Below are positions 23,962-35,643 of a stretch of DNA of 64,000 nt, in pieces. Location of the stretch: contig JACEFZ010006261.1 in the NCBI GenBank assembly GCA_014155875.1, positions 434,001 to 498,000 on the forward strand. The letters are read 5' to 3'. Within the stretch, counting starts at the first letter, position 1. Every line of letters begins with the position of its first letter. The notes below the pieces were generated by a model that did no database searches, was not told the DNA's origin, and saw only the letters and a list, made by a program, of their open reading frames with translations. Source of the DNA: Cepaea nemoralis. Lineage: Eukaryota > Mollusca > Gastropoda > Stylommatophora > Helicidae. A program made the translations under genes and the position numbers.

Positions 23962-25293
23962 GGGCTTTCATTTCAAACCCGTTCCAATGTCTTTATTACA
24001 AAAGCAAGAAAGAAACATTAACAGGTGTGGTAGAATTCAACAAAGCATTCATTTTGAATGAATTATGCACCCTGGGTTGGTAAGAAGAAGCCGCAGTAGG
24101 CATTCAGGCAAGCATCCCATTACTTAGGTAGGAAGTGAATGCCGTCCGCAAAAAAGGAGTGTGGTTGCTCCCTGAACCAAGTGTTTACCGCGGTCAATAC
24201 GTCTACATCTGTGTGAAATCGTTGCCCCTTGAGAGCTTTTTATTTGAGATCTGAACCAATGGAAGTCACATGGTGACAAATCAGGCTGGATTTGCAGAAT
24301 TTCCCACTTCTTCCAAGCTAATGCTTCCCGCACAATCTTTGCAACATGCAGATGAGCATTATCGTGCAATAAAATCACACCGCGAGAAAGCATACCGGGT
24401 CGTTTATTCATAATGGCTTTTTTGCAGCTTGTCTAGTGTTTCTAAGTAGTAGGTAGAGTTGATGTTGACACCAGGTTATTTAAAGTCGTCCAACAATAGC
24501 CCTTCGTGGTAAAAAAAATGCGCTCAGTATAACCTTACCAGCGGAAACCTGTAACTTGAATTTTTTTTGTCGCTTTTGGTGATGCACCATGCTTCCATTG
24601 CATGCTCTGTCTTTTGCTGCTCGGCTCAAAGTGGTGACACCATGATTTATCGCCTGCCACTATGCGGAAGAGAAATGCACCACCCTCCACTCTGTAACGC
24701 TGAAAGTGGTTCAAACACCATCCCATGCGTTCCTCTTTGTGGTGGTCGGTCAACATCTGTAGCACCCACTGTGAACACACCTTCCAATATTGCAGTTTCT
24801 TACGAATGGCCTTTTGAATTGTCTCAATTGACACATCAAATTCTTTCACTAGCGAACGTATGCTTTGACAACGATTCATCTGTACTGCTGCATCAATATT
24901 GGCGATGGTTTTTTTCTATTGCAATAATATGCACTTGACCCGGCCGTCGAAGATCTGTCCTGAACTGACGTCCTTTCCGAAACATTCATGCCCAGTCTAT
25001 CACTATTGTCTTCAACACACATTTGTTAACATACGCTGCCTGCATTATTCGATGAATGTCCACTGGTTGACATCCTTCAAATGAAAGAAACTGAAGCACC
25101 GCTCTTAGAGCTTCTTTGGACGGAATTTGGATCAACCCGGCCATTTTCTCAACGGTCAGAAACAGAACCTATGCGTCATGAGACGATAAGCCGTGCTCTA
25201 TTATTCATTGGTCAGTACTTATCAAATGACTATCACATGTTCAACGTTTGCAATTACGCGCTGTGCGGCACGAACGTATTTCAAATGAACGCC

Positions 25294-25296
<3 letters not shown>
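23960..25296 (-). mobile_element. mariner-family DNA transposon, complete ends, dead transposase
   Basis: About 1.34 kb, the usual mariner length. Terminal inverted repeats: left AGGGGCTTTCATTTCAAA at 23960, right (reverse strand) AGGGGCGTTCATTTGAAA ending at 25296, with two mismatches. Both ends abut AT repeats, as expected of an element that inserts at TA and duplicates it. It lies in the 34.5-kb BBOF1 intron. Confidence 0.93.
24124..25144 (-). pseudogene. mariner transposase pseudogene
   Basis: About 340 codons, matching the family's usual 340-350. The likely start is the ATG at 25144-25142 (AGLIQIPSKEALRAVLQFL). Next is a helix-turn-helix region (RIMQAAYVNKCV) and RSLVKEFDVSIETIQKA. The catalytic core has GDKSWCHHFEPSSKRQS (first D), ILLHDNAHLHVA (second D) and PDLSPCDFHWF (third D), so the D,D,D triad is visible. 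In-frame stops and frameshifts (for example near 24960, 24535 and 24411) inactivate it. It would cut and paste the element in trans if intact. Confidence 0.92.

Positions 25297-25387
<91 letters not shown>
25297..25387. repeat. (AT)n microsatellite, right half
   Basis: Pure TA repeat of about 91 bases directly adjoining the right mariner end. With 23878-23958 it is probably one original array split by the insertion. Confidence 0.97.
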
Positions 25388-25390
<3 letters not shown>

Positions 25391-25394
25391 CAGG

Positions 25395-25440
25395 AATCAC
25401 GAACAGCGAAAAAGCTGGGGTTGACTGCTACGTCCTGTGA
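25395..25440 (+). mobile_element. SINE-3 3' end fragment
   Basis: GTTGACTGCTACGTCCTGTG and AAGGACATGCAACT match the 3' end of the SINE-3 copies. A short (AT)n run (25455-25473) follows. Confidence 0.6.
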
Positions 25441-25473
25441 AGGACATGCAACTTTATATATATATATATATAT

Positions 25474-25679
<206 letters not shown>

Positions 25680-25759
25680 GTTTACAGTGCGGGTTGGCCT
25701 TGTCGGCCACACTCGCCACCGCCATGGGTAGTAGTTATTAAGCCTTTTTGAAGCACAAT

Positions 25760-25918
25760 ATATATAAAATCAACAGATAATCATGGCATGTTTTGTATGG
25801 ATCTTATTATTTAGCTATAGCAAAATTTAAAGATGAAGTGATTATACCCGAAGCCATCTAACACCTTATTTGATAGTGTTGAAATGTTCCCAATTGATTG
25901 TCAATTCTTACTGCTGTG

Positions 25919-25952
<34 letters not shown>

Positions 25953-26190
25953 GTTTTGTTGTTTTTTTTATGCCAATGCATGTCTTTGTAATAATTCTGA
26001 TATCTCAAATATCAATGTTTAAAAATTAATTATTTCTTCGCGTTGTACTTTTTCGATGCTTTAGTGTAATTAATAAAGCATAAATATAGATCTCTATTCA
26101 TTTTAATTTTTCTTTCTATTAATGTTCTTAAAATGTGTATGGCATTGTTTGTGCCTTTCATAATCATCATCATCAAGTTCCTTAGCGTCT
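25760..26190 (-). mobile_element. RTE-C-like fragment, RT motif A region
   Basis: The - strand near 26030-26190 reads HILRTLIERKIKMNRDLYL followed by CFINYTKA, i.e. the sequence before and at RT motif A. It continues as non-coding, decayed RT to about 25760 and contains a T homopolymer of about 29 bases (25919-25947). A second RTE-C copy starts at about 26190. Confidence 0.7.
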
Positions 26191-27437
26191 GTGATTGGCG
26201 ATCATGCTTCTGCACATCTTGCTTTTTCCAGCGGCATGTATCAGTGCGTGTTTTGACTACCTGCCATGACACAATGCTGCCATGAATTTTCTTTCATTTC
26301 CTTCCTCCATCTCTTTTTCCAATAATATTTCCAGTTGTCACATGGTCCACTTTTTTGTCTTTTCATAATGTGGCCAAAAAATTAAGACTACCTCGTTCCG
26401 ATGTTTGTGATAAGTTGTCTTCGTGACTTAGCCTCCCTCAAAATGCCTAGATTGCTTATTTTGGCTGTCCAGGGTATTTTCATTTTTCATCTGTACAACT
26501 CCATCTCCAAAGTTTCCAGAGATTTTTTTTCACTTGGTTACTAATTGCCCAAGTTTTACAGCTATATGTTAAAACTGCAAGAATAATTTTTCTAACATCC
26601 TATGACATGGACTTATTGTATAAAATTATCTTTATTTGATAGAATGCATTTTTTGCTTGCCCTATTCTGTCCTTTGTCGCTTTAATGCATTTTCCATCTC
26701 ATTTAATCCATATGCCTAGATATTTGAATGCCTGAATTTGCCCAAAATTAACACTATTTATCTTAATTGTACTATTTAGGCATGATCTGTTTCTTTGTTA
26801 TCACCATTTGTTTGGTTTTCTGTTATTCAAGCTGTAACCCATTTTTTTTTTTCAATTTCTACAACTGTTCAGACATTCAAAACAATGTTTTCCCGTAGTG
26901 AATTTGAATAACGAAGACACAAACAATAGATTGCACGATTTATTGCCTGGCATATTTCGTTATAAGCATGTGTATATTTCAGCTTGAAGGATTTATCTAG
27001 TTATTTTACTTTATGTTGTGTGAATTCTGCAGTGTGTACCTGACGAGATGCAGCGAAATATACCAGGCAATACATCGTGCAATCTATTGTTTGTGTCTTC
27101 GTTATTCAAATTCTACAACTGTATCAGTCATCTCATGCTGTTCAAGGTGGTGGCATCTGCATAACATAAGTTGTTTATATCATGACCACCAAATGTGATC
27201 CCTGGCATGTTTTATGTAGATCTCATTATATGCTCACCATATACTGAAAACAAATCAGGAGACAGAATACATCTTCTACTGAAGCCCTTCTTTATGCCCT
27301 GAAATGTTTCTAAATGGTTGTTGATTCTTATAGTTGCTGTTTGCTACCATTATATAAATCTTTATCATCAATGTTTAATTGCTCTGGTAATTGTATTATT
27401 TTCCTATGTTTCATTGTCAAATGCTTTTGTGTAATCT
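26190..27437 (-). mobile_element. RTE-C copy, right part split off at 40965
   Basis: Decayed RT and C-terminal region on the - strand, 3' end at about 26165-26190 with a short (ATC)n tail, reaching RT motif A (DYTKAFDNE) at about 27410-27437. There it is interrupted by RTE-D. The sequence resumes at 40965 with the upstream part of the same motif (LYINFIDYTK) and continues to about 41075. The 13-base duplication TTTTGTGTAATCT at 27425-27437 and 40965-40977 marks the break. It is the oldest layer of the nested stack. Confidence 0.85.
26869..27110. mobile_element. 242-bp foldback (inverted-repeat) insertion in RTE-C
   Basis: The 12-base duplication TTCTACAACTGT lies on both sides (26857-26868 and 27111-27122). 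Inside, 26903-26960 and 27053-27110 are inverted copies of about 58 bases (for example GAAGACACAAACAATAGATT and its reverse complement) with few mismatches, separated by about 90 bases. No coding capacity. Confidence 0.85.
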
Positions 27438-28613
27438 GTAGTGTTGGGTAAAGAGAGAGGGATAGTACCTCACGGTGAGTGACAGCCATATACCAAGGGA
27501 TAGATAGACCAGGATCCTATTTGGTTCTCATCTCTTTACCTAGCTCATGTATGGCTCCACGAATACTGCTTGTGTACTGCGGTGGCCACACCACGGGCAA
27601 CAGTCTTGGCTGACTGGCTAAACTACATGAGTGAAGTAGGGGTAATATCCTACTAAGGGAATGTCCATCCTTAGCACACAAAGACTGGGACGGTGGAGAA
27701 GGCGGATGAATCTAAATAGATCAACGACTACGAAAACGAAACAGTAGAGTGTGTGGCGCACATGAGGCGTGTTCAGGACACGATAGTGAACGTGGCTGGC
27801 CATCGTTGAAGAGATTGGGACCTCACCATGTAATATCCCAAAGACAGCAATGGTAATTCAACAACAAGAAAAAAGCAATACGGGTAATTCTTGGCCCCTA
27901 GAGATGAGCCTGTTGTAAATTTTCACAGGGAAGAAACAACTCTTATAGTGAATAAGGAAGCGCGTAATGTTGACGAATGCATCCCAAATTCTTTTGAAAG
28001 GGTGCATTCTGACAAAACCTACCTGAAAAGTAGAAGGAGAAGTCAGAGAATTGGTACGTGGAACATACGCACCATATATGAAGCAGGGAAGTTTTATAAC
28101 TTTATTGAAGAGGCAAAAAACATGAATTTAGATATCTTGGGCGTATCCGAAACAAGATGGACAGATACATATTATATAAGGAGAGAAGATTACGTATTCG
28201 TTAATTCGGGAGGAAATCATCACGAGAGGAGTAGGAATTTTAGTAAAACGACATTTAAAGATAAATATTAGTGGATTCTGGACTCATAAAGATAGGATGA
28301 TACTTCTCAAAATTAAGGCAAGACCGTTCAATATAGTAATTCTTCAGACATATGCTCCAACAACTGATTATAGTGATGAACAGCTAGAAGAATACTATGC
28401 AGACCTACAACAAACACTGAAAGTTGTAAAATCATCAGAGGTCCTAATTGTCATGGGAGACATGGACGCAAAAGTTGGAAAAAAATAAATATAAGCAGAT
28501 AGTAGGGCAATATGGTATGGGAAACAGAAACGACAGAGGGGACCGGCTGATACAGTTCTGTGAAGAAAACAATCTTATTGTTTGCAACACATTTTCCCAA
28601 CATAACCCTAGGA

Positions 28614-29222
28614 TACAATCTTCAACTGCTCCAACCTCATAAGGGAAGAAATACAAACTAGAATCAACTCTGGAAATAAGATATACTATGCACTACAACA
28701 TCTACTAAAATCAAATGCGCTATCTCGTAACACCAAAATCACAATATACAAAACACTGATCAGACCAGTTGTGCTGTATGGCTCTGAAACCTGGAGTACA
28801 ACGAAAGAAGACGAAGCCTTGTTACAAACCTTTGAGAAAAAATTTTTAAGACGCATCTTTGGACCCATTAGGGATACACAAAGTGGAGAGTGGAAAAGAA
28901 GAAGTAACAAAGACTTTTATGATCTGTTTAAGTCCCCGCTAATAACTGGTATCATGAAGGCTAATAGACTACAATGGCTGGCGCATATAGAAAGAATGGA
29001 AGATAATAGGGAAACAAAACTCGCTTACACTCAGGAAATAAATGACCGTAGACCCCGAGGTAGACCAAGAAGGCGGTGGAGAGATAATGCATATACAGAC
29101 CTACAAGCACTTGGAATCAACGACTGGCAAGAGAAGGTCCACCAGAGAGACGAATGGAGGCGGATTGTATCTGCAGCAAAGAACCTCAATGGCTCGCAAC
29201 GCTGAAGAAGAAGAAGAAGAAG
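28614..29222 (+). mobile_element. RTE-E 3' end, 609-bp insertion in RTE-D
   Basis: Flanked by the 10-base duplication AACCCTAGGA (28604-28613 and 29223-29232). One frame is open from the left edge to a stop at 29203: KIYYALQHLLKSNALSRN, RPVVLYGSETWSTTKEDEA, FLRRIFGPIRDTQSGEWKR, RLQWLAHIERMEDNRE, RGRPRRRWRDNAYTDLQAL, NLNGSQR. This is the RT C-terminal region of an RTE element. A (GAA)n tail (29203-29222) follows directly. The frame is unbroken, so the copy is fairly young although 5'-truncated. Confidence 0.93.
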
Positions 29223-30081
29223 AACCCTAGGAAACTGTATACGTGGAAAAGCCCTGGAGATAGAACAAGAAACTAAAATGACTACATTATGATTAGAAAT
29301 AGATTTTAAAACAATGTTAAAAATGCCAAAACATACCCTGGTACTGATATCAACTCTGACCATAATCATGTAGTTTTAAAATTACAAATAAAACTTAAAA
29401 ACCCAGGAATGAGGAAATTGAAGCCACCTCAAATAGATATATCGGCATTGAAACAACCAGAAATAAGTCAACTATACCTGGTTAAAGTCAAAAATAGATA
29501 TGATGGGCTAATCATTGGAAGTATGGAACAGTATCGACGTGAAAATCCTGAGGATAAAGTTAATACAAAATGGGAAAGTGTAAAAGCCTGTATTCAGATT
29601 GCAAATACCACCTTGCCAGTGAAGATTAATAAGAAAAAACAATTATGGATAACCGATGAAATCTTGAGTAAAATGTCTCAAAGAAAGAAAGCAAAGAACA
29701 CTCCGGAGTATATAGTAATAGAGAAATGCGTCACATGTACGGAGTTGCCAAAGAGGAGTGGCTGCAGAACCATTGCAAAGAAATAGAGGATCTGGAAATA
29801 AAACACAACTCGAAAGAATTACGTGACCATATAAAAAGATTTGCAAAGAAGAAAAATAATATAACAGGAAACGGTTGTATCAGAGTAAAAAATGAGGAAA
29901 TTATAATTAATAACACTGACATAATTAAAAGATGGACAGAGTACACAGAAGATTTATTCTGGGACAACAGGGTCAATAGACCAACATTGTATAATACTCA
30001 AGATGGACCAAAAATACTAACGGCTGAAGTAGAAAAGGCTATTAAAAAGATGAAAAAAGGAAAGGCTGCAGGTCCTGACAA

Positions 30082-30121
<40 letters not shown>

Positions 30122-31500
30122 TAGGAACAGACATCACAGCATTCGGGGCATTCCCATAAGCGCTCCGTCCCCATCCTCAGAAGCCAGCGAAGAGTTCCAG
30201 CCCCAATAGTCCCAGTAGCAATCTGATTATATGTACGTCTCGCCTTTCCTCTAAGTCTCGAGCATCGGCCAGATCCCCTCGTCACTCCTCGCTGTCGCAT
30301 TCTTGCCAGACCATGGTGATCCATTTGCTCCTCTGAGGTGTACACGTGCTCCCACAAGGCCGCAACCACGTCTGCCTTATTCTCCATTCTTATACCTCCA
30401 TTCTTAAGCTAGATGTTGTAGTATCATATGCCAGGCTCTCCTGCACCAAACGACAACCATTAGCCTTTGCCAAGAACCCCCAGGCACTTCTACTACCTCT
30501 CAACACCGAACCATCTAAGTAGATAATCACATCACCCGGGCGAGCATATCCTGAAGTAGTTGCTGGATTTCCACTTCCGTGGCCCCTGCTGGCCACTCCC
30601 TGCACGCCCGGATCAATGTGATTATAACTCTGCACAAGTCTAACTGCTCCGCTGGCACTCTGACCCACTCCTCTCCTCGCCTAATGTTCTCCAAGGGGCA
30701 CACCTGTCTGATCGTATCCTCCGCCTGAGCCATCCATGATTTCCCTCTTATCAGTCGCTGGCCGTTAACCGCGTCCAGTGCCTCATGCAACGGGTGATCT
30801 GTGTCAACAGCTGCTCTGAGGTATGCCTTCGCCTGCATCACCTTGAGCCTACCAGCAACAGTCGGCAAACCAAGATATACCTATTGTCACGAATTGGCAG
30901 CCTTTACTTCCCAGAACAATTTTCGGTTCACCATGTAGAGAAGTTACAGAAGAAGAAATGCAATTCTCTATAATAAAGGAGGAGAAATGGAAGATAGAAC
31001 AATCAGGCCTGCACACATAGAGGCATAAAATGTTGTAGCAAAAGGGAACCCATTCAACTGTGAAGTGTCAGGACAGATGGCTGCTGGCTACTAAAACAGG
31101 ATGGTGGGAATGGCAATAAACCCAGAATGAAATCACACAGACAGTCCAGTGTAAAGGTGTTACATGTCAAACTGATAATTACCCCCCACTGGAGGGCAGA
31201 CTGAAACTGAGCTGGGCCTGGCAACTCAAAATCGCCCAGGTGTGAACAACATTGACCCAGGGAGAGATAATAGCCCCAGGGCTATAAACAAGCCCCTTCC
31301 ACTCTGACTGGCAGACTCAGGAATGTGTGAAAACAGATCTGATAAGGCAATTAACACTGGGCCTGTAGACTCTGGACCAGACAGAGAGGAGCAAGGTGTG
31401 ATGGCCAGGTTGCAGTGATAAGGGCAATTACTGTCAGGAGGAGATCAGAAGAATTTATGACGGGAATGCCAAGGAGATAATACTGTCTGCTTGACTCAGC

Positions 31501-31510
31501 TTAAATAAGG
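31501..31510 (+). promoter_or_regulatory. TATA-like box candidate in the 5' LTR
   Basis: TTAAATAAGG, repeated at the same place in the 3' LTR (36879-36888). It is the best TATA-like motif upstream of the AATAAA in the LTR. Assignment is by sequence only. Confidence 0.4.
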
Positions 31511-33101
31511 GTCCCTAGCCTGTTTTATGTTAGATTAAGTCTGACTTCAGAACAGGTAGGAACTATCTCAATGTTCTGTAGTCATATGCATGATTATTAT
31601 GTTAGATTTCACTACAAAAGTTATTTCTTAGTTACTTATTTTCAGTCTATATCTGATCTAGGTTATTTCAAGAACTATCTTTGGCGCAGGTTACTTGAGT
31701 GTTCTTTCTAAGTTCTGTGTTCAATATCATTGCGCTGTAAGTGCTACTCTTCTGAGAAGTAGAAACTTATGGAAGGCAGGTCTTGTCTAGATATACTTGA
31801 GGTGTCGTAGCAGATGCTTGCCATCTCTTTCAAACTAGACTAGTCTCGTTTTGGTGTGTGCATTTGTTGTACAGATTATAGTCAACTGACTATTTATTTA
31901 ATTCTTACAACAGCAGTAACTCAGTGGTGATTAAACCGGGCAGCTCAGCAAATATGGCTGGTCTGTTTGGTCACTTCAATTAGACTTGTTGTATATCTCA
32001 TTTTGTAGCTATACAATATTAGTACTCATTAATAATGCCTGATGCTATTATGTTGAGTATCATTAGATGTCTATCTTGAAGTAATATAATGTTTACGGAT
32101 ATGTTGGATGTATGTATGTGTAATTTCATATGAATATACGATGCTAGGAACATGCTTCGTACATATTCTTTTTGTGTATATACGTCTCATTTCGTATACA
32201 TACAAACTAACTAGGGCATTATGCTATGATGTTAAAGTATCATAATATGTCTAGTTTAATCAATATGTTTATGTGTATTGGATGTTTGATATATTGATTT
32301 GTCATATGCAAGCCTACCAATATGAAGTGTTATATTATGGTGTGCGCATTGGCACACTAACCATCGATTGCATTTGTAGCCGAGGTGTAATGGTACAGAC
32401 ATTACCCACAAGTGTTATGGGGTATATGGTGCTAAACTTTCTCAGTGTATTGTGGGCGTGCGTCCACGGTAATGCATGGAAACATGGCATAGCTACTGGT
32501 CACGGCTTGTAAGCCCGGATGACCCGGTACTATTATAATACCATTACCGACCCTGTGAGCTGCTAAACTAACATTGGACGGAGCGGCTGTACGACACAGA
32601 ATTTCTGTATTAGCGACATGGACATGGGGCGGCAGAAATGTAATCATTACAGGCGTGTGAGACAATTGAAAAGCCCGTCCCAGACTAAAGACAGTAGGGA
32701 GAAGGAGGATGGTGAACCCAGTAGAGCTGGAAGATAAACTTGGCCAGACTGGTCATTGTATATGGTTGTGTTATGATATGTTTTAATTAGGATTGCGCTG
32801 ATGTAGAACTGATATAACACATTCTTGACTTTCTTTCAAGCTCTCACAAGGAGCCCTATGTTATAGATCTCAAGACTAGAGACTACTGACTAGGAGTGTC
32901 AGGACTGACAGGATCGTCAGAATACCGGCAAGCTGTTTTTCTTCTTTGTTGAGTCTACTGGAGAGTGGGGATCTGGACCACAGATCCAGATAGATGAAGT
33001 AACAAGTAAAGTTACGTAATATTTGTCATCAAGATCAATATGTATATGATTTCATCATTCTCATATTGACAATCATCCTATGTCTATGATTATGATTAGT
33101 A

Positions 33102-33107
33102 AATAAA
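33102..33107 (+). promoter_or_regulatory. Polyadenylation signal candidate AATAAA in the LTR
   Basis: AATAAA followed by a T- and G-rich stretch; the equivalent in the 3' LTR is at 38480-38485. In an LTR element this would define the R/U5 border shortly downstream. Confidence 0.45.
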
Positions 33108-33503
33108 TGTTGTAGTATTGTAACTCATAGTTCTGTCGTTATCTTTTAATTCCAATTGTGCATACGTGTTGTGTGTGTACATTGGTGGGGGTTCACTTAC
33201 ACACCAAGGAAAGGAGCAGTCAGGGAGAAAAACCTGTACTAGGATAGTTGTCCTTAAACTTTAATTCAGACGTAAAAAAATATCCTTAGCTAACCTTCTC
33301 TTTCCCATTCCTTGGCGAATATTCAGCACAGTTCATTTCATTTTGTAACGAGCCACTTGGAGCTGTACGTTGGATATTCATGGGCCTAATCTATAGTTCA
33401 GCCATATAGATTTTGTCCCTAGTCAGTTTCTGACTATTAGGGGTTGCTCGCCAGTGAAAAATACTTTCATCTAGCCGGTGGGGCACCCCGACTTCTGACA
33501 GAT

Positions 33504-33521
33504 TGGGGTCCAGTCCGTGAT
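33504..33521 (+). promoter_or_regulatory. Candidate primer binding site
   Basis: TGGGGTCCAGTCCGTGAT begins three bases after the 5' LTR. It starts with TGG, the complement of tRNA CCA, and its spacing fits acceptor and T-stem pairing. I could not match it to a particular tRNA. Confidence 0.55.
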
Positions 33522-34106
33522 CCTGAACCAGGATTCTAGTAATCATAGTGATTCTACTAGACCCTAGACATACGATTTTAAAAGTTAACTCTTGTAATCT
33601 TCAGTCATCAAAATAGACTATCATCAGATGTAGCTCATTTTAGTTGAGGAAGTTACAGAGTACATATATAACTTTTCAAAAGTATAACAGATAAGAACTT
33701 ATGAGAAAAATACCATCATCTATCATTTAGTGTTATCATTAATCATTTATTGATAATTGAACACTTTAATCATATTTACATTGATGTGTTTGATGATTTA
33801 ACTGCTTGACTGATTTGCCATTTTATGTTTACTTATGCCATTTTCATTTTGACATGTATGCAGTACATTTTAATGTTTATTTAGGTAAATATTACTGTTG
33901 ATTACTGTATAGTATATCTCTCACACTTACTTCACTGCTGTCGCCAGGTACTACTTGAATATTATTTTCAGTTGTCTTTCACTGCTGAGGCTAAACTATA
34001 TACATTGGATAGCGTAGACTGTCAGTAGTTAACTCTTGTCTTTCTAGCTTAGATCTGATTTTTGATATATACATAGGAGCTTACCTGAATATAGTCATTT
34101 GCAATT

Positions 34107-34766
34107 ATGGCCTTACGTTACCGGAATCTCGAAGAGGACATGAAGGCGCGTGCAGATTTCTCAGAGTCCGCGAGAGGGTGGGGCATAAGAAAATGCTTAG
34201 AGGGGGAGCAACTAGAAACATATATCATAGCTGAGTTAGAATGGTGGGACCAAGAAGAAGAAATTATGTTTAAAGAAAATGATGAGTTCTTTGGAGCACA
34301 AGAGCGTAGCAAAACCGAAGGAGAAGAGATGGAGAAAATGCATATGGAAGCAGTCACTGCAGAGAAGCTAATCTTTCTAGCGAAACATAAGGTAGGAGAT
34401 ATGGATGCTCACCCAACCAGGAAGGAAGGGACATATTTGCCACCCACCGCAGAATCAGAGGTAGTGGACCGGGAACTACAGGTTCTCATTCGACCCTGTC
34501 CTAAACGGAAAAGAGGGAAGAAAAAACGTGCCAAAGGCATTTCAAACAGTCACAAACGTGATAACTGTTTGGACCACGGAAATTGTGGACTCACTGGTTC
34601 GCCAGTACAGGACCTTCAGGAAAACCACTTGACTTCTATGAGAAATGAATCTCGAGAGAAAGAGGAACTGAAGACAACCTTTAATGAGGTCGCAGGCGGA
34701 GACCTAGCCGATCCTCACATTCCCTTATGTTCACAGAATCACGTAAGTGCAATTACATCTGACTGA
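34107..34766 (+). CDS. LTR element ORF1, unknown acidic/basic protein (219 aa)
   Basis: I do not recognise it. The N-terminal half is acidic with WWDQEEEIMF and EGEEMEKMHMEAV. Near residues 130-147 there is a strongly basic cluster PCPKRKRGKKKRAKG that could be a nuclear-localisation or nucleic-acid-binding patch, followed by HKRDNCLDHGNCGL. The C-terminal 45 residues (from SPVQDLQENHLTS) are repeated in ORF2 (PPLQDSQESHFTS). A gag-like role is only an inference from position after the 5' LTR. A one-base insertion near 34735-34746, judged from the internal repeat, probably separates it from ORF2. Confidence 0.6.
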   Translation: MALRYRNLEEDMKARADFSESARGWGIRKCLEGEQLETYIIAELEWWDQEEEIMFKENDEFFGAQERSKTEGEEMEKMHMEAVTAEKLIFLAKHKVGDMDAHPTRKEGTYLPPTAESEVVDRELQVLIRPCPKRKRGKKKRAKGISNSHKRDNCLDHGNCGLTGSPVQDLQENHLTSMRNESREKEELKTTFNEVAGGDLADPHIPLCSQNHVSAITSD

Positions 34767-35643
34767 AATAGGGAGGATGGAAGTAACTGAATCCCAGGTG
34801 AATTTCATTACTGCAATGCGGGAAGAATCACCAATTATCAGTTCAGATAATTTAACTGCTCCGCCACTACAAGACTCCCAGGAATCTCATTTTACTTCAA
34901 CGAGAGGTGAAACTCAAGAGGAAGATGACCTGAGGACATCTTTTAATGAGGTCGGAGATCGAGAGGTAACCGACTCTTGTATTCCCTTCAGCTCAGGAGA
35001 GGATGAAGTGGGATTAAATTTGACTGACAGAGGGATGAAGGAAGACCCGGAACCCCTTGTGATCTTTGAGGCTGCAGCTCAGGACAAGACACTAGATCTC
35101 AGTTCAAATCATTTACCTAGTGTGATAGATTGTTTAGACAGCCCACCACAGGAATTACCTCAACTGGACTTAGCCCATGAAAGCACGACCAGAGAGGAAC
35201 AGCCAGACCAGAAGACATTTCCAGTTGTTATCTCACAGTATACCAGTTCGGAGACTCAGGAAACACAGGGAATTGTTAGGAGCCAGAACATGGACTCTGA
35301 TATTGTGCAGACAACATTGTCTGTAGTTGCTAAAGAAGAAAATTCTTTGCACAAGATGGAGGAAGAAACGCCTATCATCTCATTAGCTGAAGTTATCAGG
35401 GAATTCCAGCAACAGGGACCTGAAGTAACAGAAGTCAAGAGTGGTTTGGAATCAACACTCTTAGGACTCAATCTACCCTTCAGTCAGGTCGATTTGATAG
35501 GATTAGATCAGCTATTTGTGGATACTTTATTCAAAAGTAACTTCACTTTATCGCCCTGGAGTAACTATGTTATTTCTCAAGGCATGACAACTTGGCACAC
35601 TAAATTTCCAATTTCTAGCACGGTTTTCACACGAAACTCGTAA
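34747..35643 (+). CDS. LTR element ORF2, unknown acidic protein (about 298 aa)
   Basis: Overlaps ORF1 by 20 bases in the next frame; the listed start is a GTG, with the first ATG at 34777. The protein is very acidic and rich in S, T, E and Q (REESPIISSDNLTAPPLQ, EETPIISLAEVIREFQQQ) and ends with SPWSNYVISQGMTTWHTKF. No protease, RT, RNase H or integrase motif is visible. The repeat shared with ORF1 suggests both were one reading frame of about 520 codons in the ancestor. The frame ends at 35641 where a third frame is already open. Confidence 0.6.
   Translation: MQLHLTEIGRMEVTESQVNFITAMREESPIISSDNLTAPPLQDSQESHFTSTRGETQEEDDLRTSFNEVGDREVTDSCIPFSSGEDEVGLNLTDRGMKEDPEPLVIFEAAAQDKTLDLSSNHLPSVIDCLDSPPQELPQLDLAHESTTREEQPDQKTFPVVISQYTSSETQETQGIVRSQNMDSDIVQTTLSVVAKEENSLHKMEEETPIISLAEVIREFQQQGPEVTEVKSGLESTLLGLNLPFSQVDLIGLDQLFVDTLFKSNFTLSPWSNYVISQGMTTWHTKFPISSTVFTRNS

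Larger units (their letters stand above)
30885..33500 (+). repeat. 5' LTR of the young LTR element (2616 bp)
   Basis: Starts TGTCACGAATTGGCAG, ends ACCCCGACTTCTGACA. TTAAATAAGG at 31501-31510 is a TATA-like candidate and AATAAA at 33102-33107 a polyadenylation-signal candidate. A 79-codon frame at 32273-32512 is present in both LTRs, but I do not regard it as a gene. Confidence 0.95.

Noticed and set aside
32273..32512. 79-codon frame present in both LTRs (also 37651-37890), possible LTR-encoded protein
   Set aside because: Identical LTRs necessarily share frames; codon usage and content look random, and there is no methionine context or domain. A frame inside an LTR is not enough.
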